From the NCBI GenBank assembly GCA_964346395.1, contig CAYFUT010000009.1:1-62937 (forward strand): a stretch of 62,937 nt of DNA. The letters are read 5' to 3'. The notes under the pieces were generated by a model, which worked only from the letters and a program-made list of their open reading frames with translations, had not been told where the DNA came from and made no database searches. Position 1 is the stretch's first letter. Each line of letters opens with the position of its first letter. Source of the stretch: CAYFUT01 sp964346395 (GTDB taxonomy: Bacteria; Bacillota; Halanaerobiia; Halobacteroidales; Halobacteroidaceae). Of the stretch, positions 9,166 to 16,238 are shown piece after piece. A program made the position numbers and the translations under genes.

Positions 9166-9936
9166 ATGAGACGAAGATTGTTAATCTGCGGATTGATTTT
9201 GGTGTTAGTTCTGGGAACAGCAGGATTGGCAGGAGCTCAAGATATGACCGGGGATGATGTACTGGATAAAGTAGAAGCGGCAATAGATGCTGATTCAGCT
9301 AAAATCAGCTTTGATATGGAACTGCACAGTTCGTCGGGAGACGTTAGAAACCGGGAATTGAAGGCCCGCACCCAAGATGGGGAAGTAGATAAATCCTTTA
9401 TCAGATTTCTGGCACCTGCTTCCGTAGAAGGTACTGGCTTCTTATCTCAGGATAAGGGCGATAGCGAAGATATGTATCTATATATGCCGGCGCTGGGGAG
9501 TATCAGAAAAATTTCTTCCAGTCAAAAGAACGGCAGCTTTGTTGGCACTGACTTCAGTTATAATGATCTGTCAATTTTAGGCGGCGGCAATTATCAAGAC
9601 GATTACGAAGCGACTGTGCAGTCGGAAGATGACTCTCAGTACGTACTTAAGATAGTACCTACTGATGACGATATTGACTATAAATACGGCAAGATGTGGG
9701 TGCAGAAAAGTAATTGGTTCCCAGTCAAGTTGGAGTTTTACGACAGCGACGGTGAACTGCATAAAGTGTTGACTACCAAGGATGTTAAACAGATTGACGG
9801 CTACTGGACTGCCGGCCAGATGACGATGAAGAATGTGCAGAAAGGCAGTAAAACAGTACTGCAGTTAGCAGAAATTGCTTATGATAAAGAAATTGATGAC
9901 CGACTGTTTACTACTCGAAATTTAAAGCGGTATTAA
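9166..9936 (+). CDS. LolA-like outer-membrane lipoprotein-sorting family protein
   Basis: A 256-aa exported protein: a signal peptide (residues 1-24, ending A-G-A-Q) followed by a LolA/VioE-like fold of the type always found beside MMPL-class RND genes. The segment 'IRFLAPASVEGTGFLS' and later 'YLYMPALGSIRKI' are the family hallmarks. It probably receives a hydrophobic substrate from the RND pump and carries it across the periplasm to the barrel encoded next. A strong ribosome site (aggagggg) precedes the ATG. Genuine lipoprotein sorting is less likely, since no LolCDE or LolB genes are near. Confidence 0.83.
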   Translation: MRRRLLICGLILVLVLGTAGLAGAQDMTGDDVLDKVEAAIDADSAKISFDMELHSSSGDVRNRELKARTQDGEVDKSFIRFLAPASVEGTGFLSQDKGDSEDMYLYMPALGSIRKISSSQKNGSFVGTDFSYNDLSILGGGNYQDDYEATVQSEDDSQYVLKIVPTDDDIDYKYGKMWVQKSNWFPVKLEFYDSDGELHKVLTTKDVKQIDGYWTAGQMTMKNVQKGSKTVLQLAEIAYDKEIDDRLFTTRNLKRY

Positions 9937-9956
9937 GGTCAGTTTGAGGTTAAGGT

Positions 9957-9995
9957 TGAGGCTGAGTAAAAATAAAAATATTCAACTCAGCCTCA
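9957..9995 (+). terminator. Hairpin inside the RND operon (possible attenuator)
   Basis: TGAGGCTGAGT at 9957-9967 pairs with ACTCAGCCTCA at 9985-9995, an 11-bp stem with a 17-base A/T-rich loop. It is followed only by a short T run (gatttt), so it may reduce read-through into the barrel gene or protect the upstream mRNA rather than stop transcription fully. Confidence 0.45.
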
Positions 9996-10017
9996 GATTT
10001 TAGCTTGTAACTCAGAT

Positions 10018-10100
10018 AAATTTGGCCGTGATGCGAGCAAAGTGAAGCTAATATCTACGATGTGATGTGAAGCTATTATTTTGGATGAGAATCCTAAAAT
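10018..10100 (+). repeat. Dispersed intergenic repeat, family C, copy 1
   Basis: An ~83-base segment with core CCGTGATGCGAGCAAAG, then TAATATCT and GATG, and a second conserved part near the end (GGATGAGAATCC). It matches copies at 43557-43640 and 58364-58408. It lies directly upstream of the beta-barrel gene's ribosome site. Confidence 0.7.
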
Positions 10101-10124
10101 ATAAATCACAAGGAGGGGTCATAA

Positions 10125-11690
10125 ATGAAGCGTTTTACTGCCGTAGTGCTGACTTTGGTACTGGTATTCTCCTTTGCCGGAGCAGTTTCGGCGGCTGATG
10201 ATGTAGATATGTCTGGGGAGTTAAAGAGTGATTTAGTTGTAAATTCTGAGGAGGAAACTTGGTACGATACGGAAACTTTCAATCTAATGCTGGAAAAGAA
10301 GTTCGGTTTTGATGCTGACATGTATCTAGATTTGGAGTTTAAGTCTACTACTCAAGATGTATTTGCTGCACCTGAAAGTGAAGAAAGTAATAATTTAGTT
10401 CTTCATTCAGCTACTACTCATCAGCGAAAAACTAATGTCAATATTGATGAGGCCTATGTAAATTACTATACAGAAAATATGGACTGGCGATTAGGTAAGC
10501 AGGAGATTAACTGGGGCAGCGCCTATAAGCTGAATCCAACTAGCTACTTCAATCCCCGCGATTTAACAGTCTTGAAGCCGATGGATGAAAAGAAAGCAGT
10601 TAAGGCGGCAAAAGGAGTTTACTATGCCCCGGCTAATATAGAGGTCAGCAGTGTGGTAACTCCTTTCTTTACGACGCATAAGGCAGGTCAAGAGAGAAAG
10701 TTAGAGATGATGAATCAGTTTAAGACTAAGGTAGCAGAGAATATTGCAGAGAAAGATAAGCTAAGTGAGTTGAATGATTCAATTAAAAAATTGAATGCAG
10801 GGATAAAGGAGACAAATAAGTCTCCTGGCTATGAATTTAGCACACTAGATAAATTAAATTTTTCTCAAGAAAATGTAGAATCAAATTGGCTTACTGGAGA
10901 AGTAGGAGTCAATACGGTTGAAGATAATATTGATAATACCCAGGGAGGAATTAAAGTTACTAAGCGTTCTTTGATGGGTTTTGATGTTTCCGCTAGCTTT
11001 TATCACGGACGAGATAAACTGCCGGTAATCAACAAACAATTTATAGAAGATCAAACTAGTTCTGAATTAGACAAAGATGTTAAAGATGCGCTGGCTAAGA
11101 TAGAGAAAGGACTAACCGAAATTGAGAATACGGGAACTACTGATATTGAAATGGAAACTCAAATAGAAAAAATAAATAATGCAGATAATAACATCGAAAT
11201 TCCTACTGAAGCCCTTTACCCCGACACCAATCGAGTCGGCGTGGACGTTATTGGCGATATCGGTGATATGGGCGTCTGGACGGAAGTAGCTTACAGTATG
11301 TATCCTGAAGATACTGACTGGTCAACTGAAGATAACCCCGGCCGAATAGAAGCAGCTGCCGGTGTTGATTACAAGTTTGAAAACGATCTTTATCTTGTTG
11401 GTCAAACTTATTATCAAGAAGGACGGTTAGACAGCGAACCGGATATTAAAGCAGTTAACCTTCACTTTGAACAGCCGGTATTTGACTTCCACGAAATTAA
11501 GATGAATGCAATTTATGAGGTAGAAAGTGAGACTTACATGGTAGAACCTCAGTTTGACTATTCACTGGCTGATGCAACTGTTCTGCAGCTGGGTGGTACT
11601 TACTTAGAGAGTGAGGAAGAAAACAGTTCTGATTTGATTTCTTCGCTCGGAAATGATAGAGTGTATGCACGGTTGAAAGTTGAATTTTAA
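10125..11690 (+). CDS. Outer-membrane beta-barrel protein of the RND/LolA-like operon
   Basis: A 521-aa exported protein: signal peptide at 1-23 (A-V-S-A-A), then alternating strands, and a C-terminal Phe ('ARLKVEF'), the usual outer-membrane insertion signal. The segment 'WRLGKQEINWGSAYKLNP' near residue 120 resembles DUF1302/alginate-export-type barrels, which are known partners of RND plus LolA-like pairs. Two Lys/Glu-rich helical stretches (about 195-235 and 305-360) interrupt the strands and are unusual. It supports an outer membrane in this organism and probably forms the last step of export. The gene lies 188 bases after the LolA-like gene. Confidence 0.75.
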   Translation: MKRFTAVVLTLVLVFSFAGAVSAADDVDMSGELKSDLVVNSEEETWYDTETFNLMLEKKFGFDADMYLDLEFKSTTQDVFAAPESEESNNLVLHSATTHQRKTNVNIDEAYVNYYTENMDWRLGKQEINWGSAYKLNPTSYFNPRDLTVLKPMDEKKAVKAAKGVYYAPANIEVSSVVTPFFTTHKAGQERKLEMMNQFKTKVAENIAEKDKLSELNDSIKKLNAGIKETNKSPGYEFSTLDKLNFSQENVESNWLTGEVGVNTVEDNIDNTQGGIKVTKRSLMGFDVSASFYHGRDKLPVINKQFIEDQTSSELDKDVKDALAKIEKGLTEIENTGTTDIEMETQIEKINNADNNIEIPTEALYPDTNRVGVDVIGDIGDMGVWTEVAYSMYPEDTDWSTEDNPGRIEAAAGVDYKFENDLYLVGQTYYQEGRLDSEPDIKAVNLHFEQPVFDFHEIKMNAIYEVESETYMVEPQFDYSLADATVLQLGGTYLESEEENSSDLISSLGNDRVYARLKVEF

Positions 11691-11707
11691 AGAAGGAGTG
11701 GAAGAAT

Positions 11708-12289
11708 ATGCGGCCAGCGCAGGTAGAGCGGAGAGATCAAATTTTTACAGCAGCAGTTGAAAAATTTGCGGAAAACGGATCAGAACAGACAACTATGCAG
11801 GAGATTGCAGAAGCAGCCGGCGTCGGTAAAGGCACTCTCTACCGCTACTTTGATGATAAAGAGGATTTGACTTCTTCTCTGATTGAAATGGGATTTGAAC
11901 AGTTAATAGACCAGATCAAAGAAGGAATCAAGCAGGTAGAGGATCCAGTGGCTAAGTTAGAGGAGACTGTTAGGATTCAGCTTGACTTTTATAATCAGCG
12001 CCGGGATTTCTGTAAATTTTTGACTCGAGAAAGCCTCGGCTATAAGAATAAGTTTGAACACCATATTAAGCAGATTAGAAGCAACTATACAGTCTTAATT
12101 GAGGATATTATTCGTAATGGAATAGAAGCCGGAGCTTTTAAAGATATTGAAGTAGAAACAGTTGCTACTTCTCTTCTAGGAGCAGTTAATATTACTGCTC
12201 TCCACTGGTTTATGTTTGAGGATGAATTTCCGGTAGACAAGATAAAAGATCAGTTATTAGAGCTTTATTTCGATGGGTTAAAAAATTAG
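11708..12289 (+). CDS. TetR-family transcriptional regulator
   Basis: A 193-aa TetR/AcrR-type repressor. The N-terminal helix-turn-helix is clear: 'TTMQEIAEAAGVGKGTLYRYF' spans residues 24-44. The C-terminal ligand domain is variable, as in the family. It is the last gene of the export operon, 17 bases after the barrel gene, and a strong terminator follows. It most likely binds the palindrome at 6774-6795 and releases it when the exported compound, or a membrane-stress molecule, binds. The ligand is not predictable. Confidence 0.9.
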   Translation: MRPAQVERRDQIFTAAVEKFAENGSEQTTMQEIAEAAGVGKGTLYRYFDDKEDLTSSLIEMGFEQLIDQIKEGIKQVEDPVAKLEETVRIQLDFYNQRRDFCKFLTRESLGYKNKFEHHIKQIRSNYTVLIEDIIRNGIEAGAFKDIEVETVATSLLGAVNITALHWFMFEDEFPVDKIKDQLLELYFDGLKN

Positions 12290-12305
12290 CTAAGCAACTA
12301 GCAGA

Positions 12306-12338
12306 GAAGGCGGGCCAACTTCCGCCTTCTTTTTTTTG
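12306..12338 (+). terminator. Rho-independent terminator of the export operon
   Basis: GAAGGCGG at 12306-12313 pairs with CCGCCTTC at 12322-12329 and is followed by eight or more T. It closes the RND/LolA/barrel/TetR operon. Confidence 0.9.
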
Positions 12339-12403
12339 GTTTTCTGGCTTGACTCAATCTCCAACTCAGCCTCAGGCTATGGTTTTGTTTCTTGCCCCAG
12401 GTG

Positions 12404-12432
12404 TTGCAAAACTTGATAATAAATTGTAAAAT
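12404..12432 (+). promoter_or_regulatory. Promoter before the Mth938-like gene
   Basis: TTGCAA at 12404-12409 and TAAAAT at 12427-12432 are separated by 17 bases. It lies 36 bases before the Mth938-like start and after the upstream terminator, so it likely starts a new transcript. Confidence 0.55.
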
Positions 12433-12467
12433 GAATATAAGTAGTGGAGAACTGAAGGAGGCCAATT

Positions 12468-12812
12468 ATGAGAATAGATGATTATGCTTTTGGGGAACTG
12501 GAGATTAACGGCCGGCGGTATACTTCCGATTTATTAATCTGTGCCGGCGAGATTAAAGCTAACTGGTGGCGGGAAGAAGGCCATAGTCTAGCTATGGAAG
12601 ATTTAGACTGGGTTTTTGCTCATGACCCTGATCTGCTGATTATCGGTACTGGAAAATCAGGAGTAATGCGGGTTCCGATTGTGGTGAAACAAAAGCTAGA
12701 AGAGAAAGGAATTGAATTGATTGACCAGCCTACTGAGCAGGCAGTTCAGAAGTTTAATCAAGTGCAGGATAGTGAGCAGGTAGTGGCTGCTGGGTTTCAT
12801 CTTACTTGTTAG
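12468..12812 (+). CDS. Mth938-like domain protein (DUF498/NDUFAF3 family)
   Basis: A 114-aa single-domain protein of the Mth938 fold. Family features include 'FGELEINGRRYTSDLLI' near the start and 'LLIIGTGKSGVMRVP' in the middle. Eukaryotic relatives help assemble complex I, but the bacterial function is unknown. A strong ribosome site (aaggagg) precedes the ATG. The next gene, kptA, follows after about 70 bases, and no functional link is evident. Confidence 0.82.
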   Translation: MRIDDYAFGELEINGRRYTSDLLICAGEIKANWWREEGHSLAMEDLDWVFAHDPDLLIIGTGKSGVMRVPIVVKQKLEEKGIELIDQPTEQAVQKFNQVQDSEQVVAAGFHLTC

Positions 12813-12883
12813 TTGGTTGATGCTAGGTGATTAATAATGAGTAATTAGTAATAGTCAACTGATGGTTAATGATTGGGGGTGGG

Positions 12884-13429
12884 ATGGTGGATAAAGTAAA
12901 GCTAGCGAAAACTTTATCTTATATTTTACGTCATAATCCGGGGGACTTTAATTTAGAGCTTAATCCGGACGGTACAGTTGCTACTGATCGGTTATTGGCG
13001 GCTTTAAGGAAGCAGCAGTTTCCTGATTTAACTTATCAAGATTTAGAGCAGGTAGTTGCAGAAGATAAAAAGGGGCGGTTTTCTCTTCTGCAGGATGGGA
13101 AACAGATCCGGGCCAACTACGGCCACAGTATAGAGGGAGTTCATCCTGATTATGAACCGGTAGCACCGCCGGAATTCTTATATCATGGTGCCCCGCGGCG
13201 GGTCAAAGCTTCTATTTTGGCAGAGGGTTTGAAACCGATGAATCGGAATTTCGTGCATTTAAGCAGTACCAAACAAGAAGCTGAGCAAGTAGGTAAGCGC
13301 CGGGATCAGCAGCCGGTAATTTTGACCGTGGAAGCCGAAAAAATCCATGCTCAAGGGCAGGAGTTTTATCGGACAGGAAAGGGAATTTATCTGACCAGGG
13401 AGATTGCTCCGCAGTACATTAGAGGTTGA
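12884..13429 (+). CDS. kptA: RNA 2'-phosphotransferase KptA/Tpt1
   Basis: A member of the Tpt1/KptA family, which moves an internal 2'-phosphate of RNA to NAD+. The N-terminal winged part has 'KTLSYILRHNP' with the catalytic Arg-His pair; the C-terminal NAD part has 'FLYHG', 'VHLSSTKQEAEQVGKRR' and 'ILTVEA'. Start chosen: ATG at 12884, close to the GGGGGTGGG ribosome site; GTG at 12887 and ATG at 12869 are possible but give a poorer fit. The natural substrate in bacteria, which lack the tRNA ligation that makes 2'-phosphates, is unclear. Confidence 0.87.
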   Translation: MVDKVKLAKTLSYILRHNPGDFNLELNPDGTVATDRLLAALRKQQFPDLTYQDLEQVVAEDKKGRFSLLQDGKQIRANYGHSIEGVHPDYEPVAPPEFLYHGAPRRVKASILAEGLKPMNRNFVHLSSTKQEAEQVGKRRDQQPVILTVEAEKIHAQGQEFYRTGKGIYLTREIAPQYIRG

Positions 13430-13497
13430 GTCTGAGCTTGAGGTTGAGTAAAATATGGGTGAATTTAAGGTTAGTTTTTCAGTTTACATTTTTGATT

Positions 13498-13520
13498 GTA
13501 GCCCACAGCCCATAGCTGTA
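13498..13520 (+). repeat. Heptamer-type intergenic repeat (AGCCCAC/AGCTCAT family)
   Basis: Tandem degenerate 7-base units (GTAGCCCACAGCCCATAGCT). Similar units occur at 34521-34535, 34615-34642 and, more weakly, 43398-43430. It lies between kptA and the decayed EamA gene, next to a GAGGTTGAG-type repeat at 13424-13450. Confidence 0.5.
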
Positions 13521-13589
13521 CTTATTAATGCCCTACATTAAATGTTATTTTAATATTCATCTTATATGTAGATATAGGAGTGATAGGGA

Positions 13590-14012
13590 ATGAAGGATGT
13601 AAAGCCGGTTTTAGCCGGGTTATACGTAGCAGTTGTATTTGGTTTTTCTTTTTTATTTACTAAAGAGGTACTAGAAATATTAACTCCTTTTCATCTGCTA
13701 GGATTTAGATTTGCTGCCGCTGCGCTGGCGCTGACTGGTTTGAGGATATTAGGAATTATTAATTTAAACTTCCGCGGCAAACGAATAGGAATTTTGCTGT
13801 TGTTAGCGTTTTTTCAGCCGGTAGCTTATTTTATTTTTGAAACCATCGGGATTAAATTGACTACGGCTTCCGAGGCTGGAGTGACTATTAGAAATGAGCC
13901 TTTTTATTGGTTTCACCTATTAGGAGGTCTGCTGATTATTATCGGCGTGTGGGGGACGAACTATTATGAAAATTATTCTTCCAAGGAGGGAGTAGATGAT
14001 GAATCTAGCTAG
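13590..14012 (+). pseudogene. Internally deleted EamA/DMT-family transporter
   Basis: The 140-aa product joins the first part of an EamA transporter to its extreme end. Residues 1-100 ('LFTKEVLEILTPFHLLGFRFAAA' then 'IFETIGIKLTTASEAG') are the normal first membrane helices. Residues 103-130 ('NEPFYWFHLLGGLLIIIGVWGTNY') are the normal last helix. About 150 residues expected between them, including most of the second EamA repeat, are missing without a frameshift. The usual length is about 300 aa with ten helices. The product could still be made (ribosome site aggagtgatag) but is unlikely to transport. It overlaps the next gene by 17 bases. Confidence 0.72.
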
Positions 14013-14295
14013 CGAAATAGATAAGGTGTTGGATCATCTGCGCGGGTCGGAAAAGGTATTTGTGGTTATTTATAATAAATATAAGCAGGAAGACGAGGAA
14101 GTAGTTACCTTTACTGATCTGGAAGAAGAAGGTTTTACTAAAATGGAAATTTTCTCTGCTATTGAAGATGGACTCGGCCGCGGCTTTATTAGTGGGGATA
14201 ATGAAATTTATTCTTCCGAACAGATTTTATTGACTGCTAAAGGTTATTATTTTGTAGAAGCATTGCTGGAAAAACAAGATGGGATTGAAGTTTAG
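13996..14295 (+). CDS. Hypothetical 99-aa protein
   Basis: A small acidic soluble protein I do not recognise. It has no signal peptide or membrane segment; the middle ('FTKMEIFSAIEDGLGRGFI') looks like a winged-helix-type small domain, but this is only an impression. An AAGGAGG ribosome site at 13983-13989 lies inside the end of the decayed EamA gene and clearly serves this start, so the gene is probably translated. It lies in a stretch of gene decay. Confidence 0.55.
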   Translation: MMNLASEIDKVLDHLRGSEKVFVVIYNKYKQEDEEVVTFTDLEEEGFTKMEIFSAIEDGLGRGFISGDNEIYSSEQILLTAKGYYFVEALLEKQDGIEV

Positions 14296-14413
14296 TTATC
14301 AAGGTTATCGGCAGGAAAATTATACCTTTAAAGCTGATGATGAACTAAGTGATTCGGAAAAATTCACTACTGACTATCAGTTACTCTATCTAGGCACTGA
14401 TATTAAGTGGTAA
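14279..14413 (+). pseudogene. Short ORF, possible C-terminal remnant of an outer-membrane barrel protein
   Basis: A 44-residue frame from ATG 14279, overlapping the previous gene by 17 bases, with no ribosome site. The translation alternates polar and hydrophobic/aromatic residues ('TDYQLLYLGTDIKW') and ends in an aromatic residue, which is how an outer-membrane barrel ends. It may be the tail of a porin-like gene whose body has been deleted. Confidence is low because it is so short. Confidence 0.3.
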
Positions 14414-14439
14414 AGGTGATTATGGGGGGTTGATTATAA

Positions 14440-16113
14440 GTGAATGTTAAATCAGATATCGAGATAGCTCAAGAAGCAGATCTGCAGCCGATTACAGAGA
14501 TTGCTGCTAAGTTAGGTTTAAGCGAAGCTGAAATTGAAATGTATGGTAGGAATAAGGCTAAAGTTAAGTATGATGCCTATGCAAAAAGAAAAGAAGCAGA
14601 AGCAGGTAAGTTGGTACTAACTACCGGAATGACTCCTACTCCGGCGGGAGAAGGGAAGACAACGACTAGTGTTGGTTTAGCCCAGGCGTTAAACCAATTA
14701 GGCCATCAGACTACAGTAGCTTTACGGGAGCCTTCTTTGGGTCCCTGCATGGGGATTAAAGGGGGAGCTGCCGGCGGTGGTTATTCGCAGGTAGTGCCGA
14801 TGGAGGATATTAATTTACACTTTACCGGCGATATTCATGCTATTGGTGCTGCCCATAATTTATTGGCGGCAGCTATTGACAATCATATCAAGCAGGGCAA
14901 TGAGTTGGACATTGATCCTACAGCAGTGATGGTTAAACGGGTTGTAGATATGAATGACCGAGCTTTGCGGAAGACCGTAGTAGCTCTTGATGGAAATGGG
15001 CAGCCGCGGGAAGATGGCTTTATGATTACGGTGGCTTCCGAAGTAATGGCGATTTTATGTTTGGCGGAAGGAATTGCTGACTTAAAGAAAAGGCTAGGAA
15101 AAATTGTGGTAGCCAATACCTTTGCTGGAGAACCTATTCAGGCAAAAGATTTAGAAGTAGCGGGAGCAATGGCGGCGCTATTAAAAGATGCGATTAAGCC
15201 TAATTTGGTGCAGACTTTAGAAAACACTCCGGCCTTTATTCACGGCGGACCTTTTGCCAATATTGCCCACGGCTGTAATAGTGTAGCGGCGACTAAACTG
15301 GCACTGAAGACTTCTGAAATTACAGTTACAGAAGCGGGATTTGGAGCTGATTTAGGAGCGGAGAAGTTTGTGGATATTAAATGCCGCTTGGCTGACCTTA
15401 AACCGGATGCGGTGGTGATTGTAGCTACTGTGCGAGCACTTAAGATGCATGGCGGAGTGGATAAAGATAAATTAAAAACCGAGAACGTAGCAGCAGTGGA
15501 GCGGGGCTTTGCCAATTTAGCTAAGCATATTGAGAATATTACGGAAGTATTTAATCTTCCGGCAGTAGTAGCTATTAATCGGTTTCCTACTGATACGGAA
15601 GCAGAATTGGAAACGGTAAAAAAATTATGTCTTGACCAGGGGGTTTCGGCTGCTTTATCTGAAATTTGGGCGCAGGGAGGAGCCGGCGGAGAAGAGCTGG
15701 CTAATGAAGTATTAACTGCCCTGGAAGCAGGAACCGAAGATTTTGATTACCTTTATCCGCTTGATCTGCCGATTGAAGATAAGATAGAAACAATTGCTAC
15801 CGAAGTATATGGAGCAAAAGGAGTCAACTTTACGTCCGCAGCTAAGGAGGATATCAGCCGACTGACTAATCAGGGGTTTGATAAGCTGCCGATCTGCATG
15901 GCTAAAACACCGGCTTCTCTTTCCGATGATCCGGCGAAGAAAGGCCGACCGACAGAGTTTGAAGTAACAGTCAGGGGGGTTAATGTTTCCGCCGGCGCCG
16001 AATTTTTAGTTGCTTTAACTGGTGATGTGCTGACAATGCCGGGGTTACCGAAGAATCCTTCGGCGGAAGAAATTGATGTTGATGCTGAGGGGAATATTAC
16101 CGGTCTGTTTTAA
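14440..16113 (+). CDS. fhs: Formate--tetrahydrofolate ligase
   Basis: Converts formate, ATP and tetrahydrofolate to 10-formyl-THF, feeding purine synthesis and, in acetogens, the methyl branch of the Wood-Ljungdahl pathway. The 557-aa length is normal. The ATP loop 'TPAGEGKTTTS' lies at 67-77; 'GPCMGIKGGAAGGGYSQV' and 'DVLTMPGLP' are family signatures. It starts with GTG behind a ggggggt ribosome site. No other C1 genes are adjacent, so its presence alone does not prove acetogenesis. Confidence 0.97.
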   Translation: MNVKSDIEIAQEADLQPITEIAAKLGLSEAEIEMYGRNKAKVKYDAYAKRKEAEAGKLVLTTGMTPTPAGEGKTTTSVGLAQALNQLGHQTTVALREPSLGPCMGIKGGAAGGGYSQVVPMEDINLHFTGDIHAIGAAHNLLAAAIDNHIKQGNELDIDPTAVMVKRVVDMNDRALRKTVVALDGNGQPREDGFMITVASEVMAILCLAEGIADLKKRLGKIVVANTFAGEPIQAKDLEVAGAMAALLKDAIKPNLVQTLENTPAFIHGGPFANIAHGCNSVAATKLALKTSEITVTEAGFGADLGAEKFVDIKCRLADLKPDAVVIVATVRALKMHGGVDKDKLKTENVAAVERGFANLAKHIENITEVFNLPAVVAINRFPTDTEAELETVKKLCLDQGVSAALSEIWAQGGAGGEELANEVLTALEAGTEDFDYLYPLDLPIEDKIETIATEVYGAKGVNFTSAAKEDISRLTNQGFDKLPICMAKTPASLSDDPAKKGRPTEFEVTVRGVNVSAGAEFLVALTGDVLTMPGLPKNPSAEEIDVDAEGNITGLF

Positions 16114-16143
16114 GTTAAGAGCAGCTTTTATGTGCAAGATAAT

Positions 16144-16172
16144 TTGACAATAAATTATAATTGTGTTATTCT
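16144..16172 (+). promoter_or_regulatory. lysA promoter
   Basis: TTGACA at 16144-16149 and TATTCT at 16167-16172 with a 17-base spacer, 66 bases before the lysA ATG. The 125-base gap is too short for a lysine riboswitch, and none is visible. Confidence 0.65.
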
Positions 16173-16238
16173 ACTTTAAGCTAGAAAATATAAACTAAAA
16201 TACAAAGTGTTTAGAGTAGGGAGAAAGGAGTAATTAAT

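Noticed and set aside
16114..16238. Lysine riboswitch before lysA
   Set aside because: The gap is only 125 bases and holds a normal promoter; there is no room and no characteristic motif.
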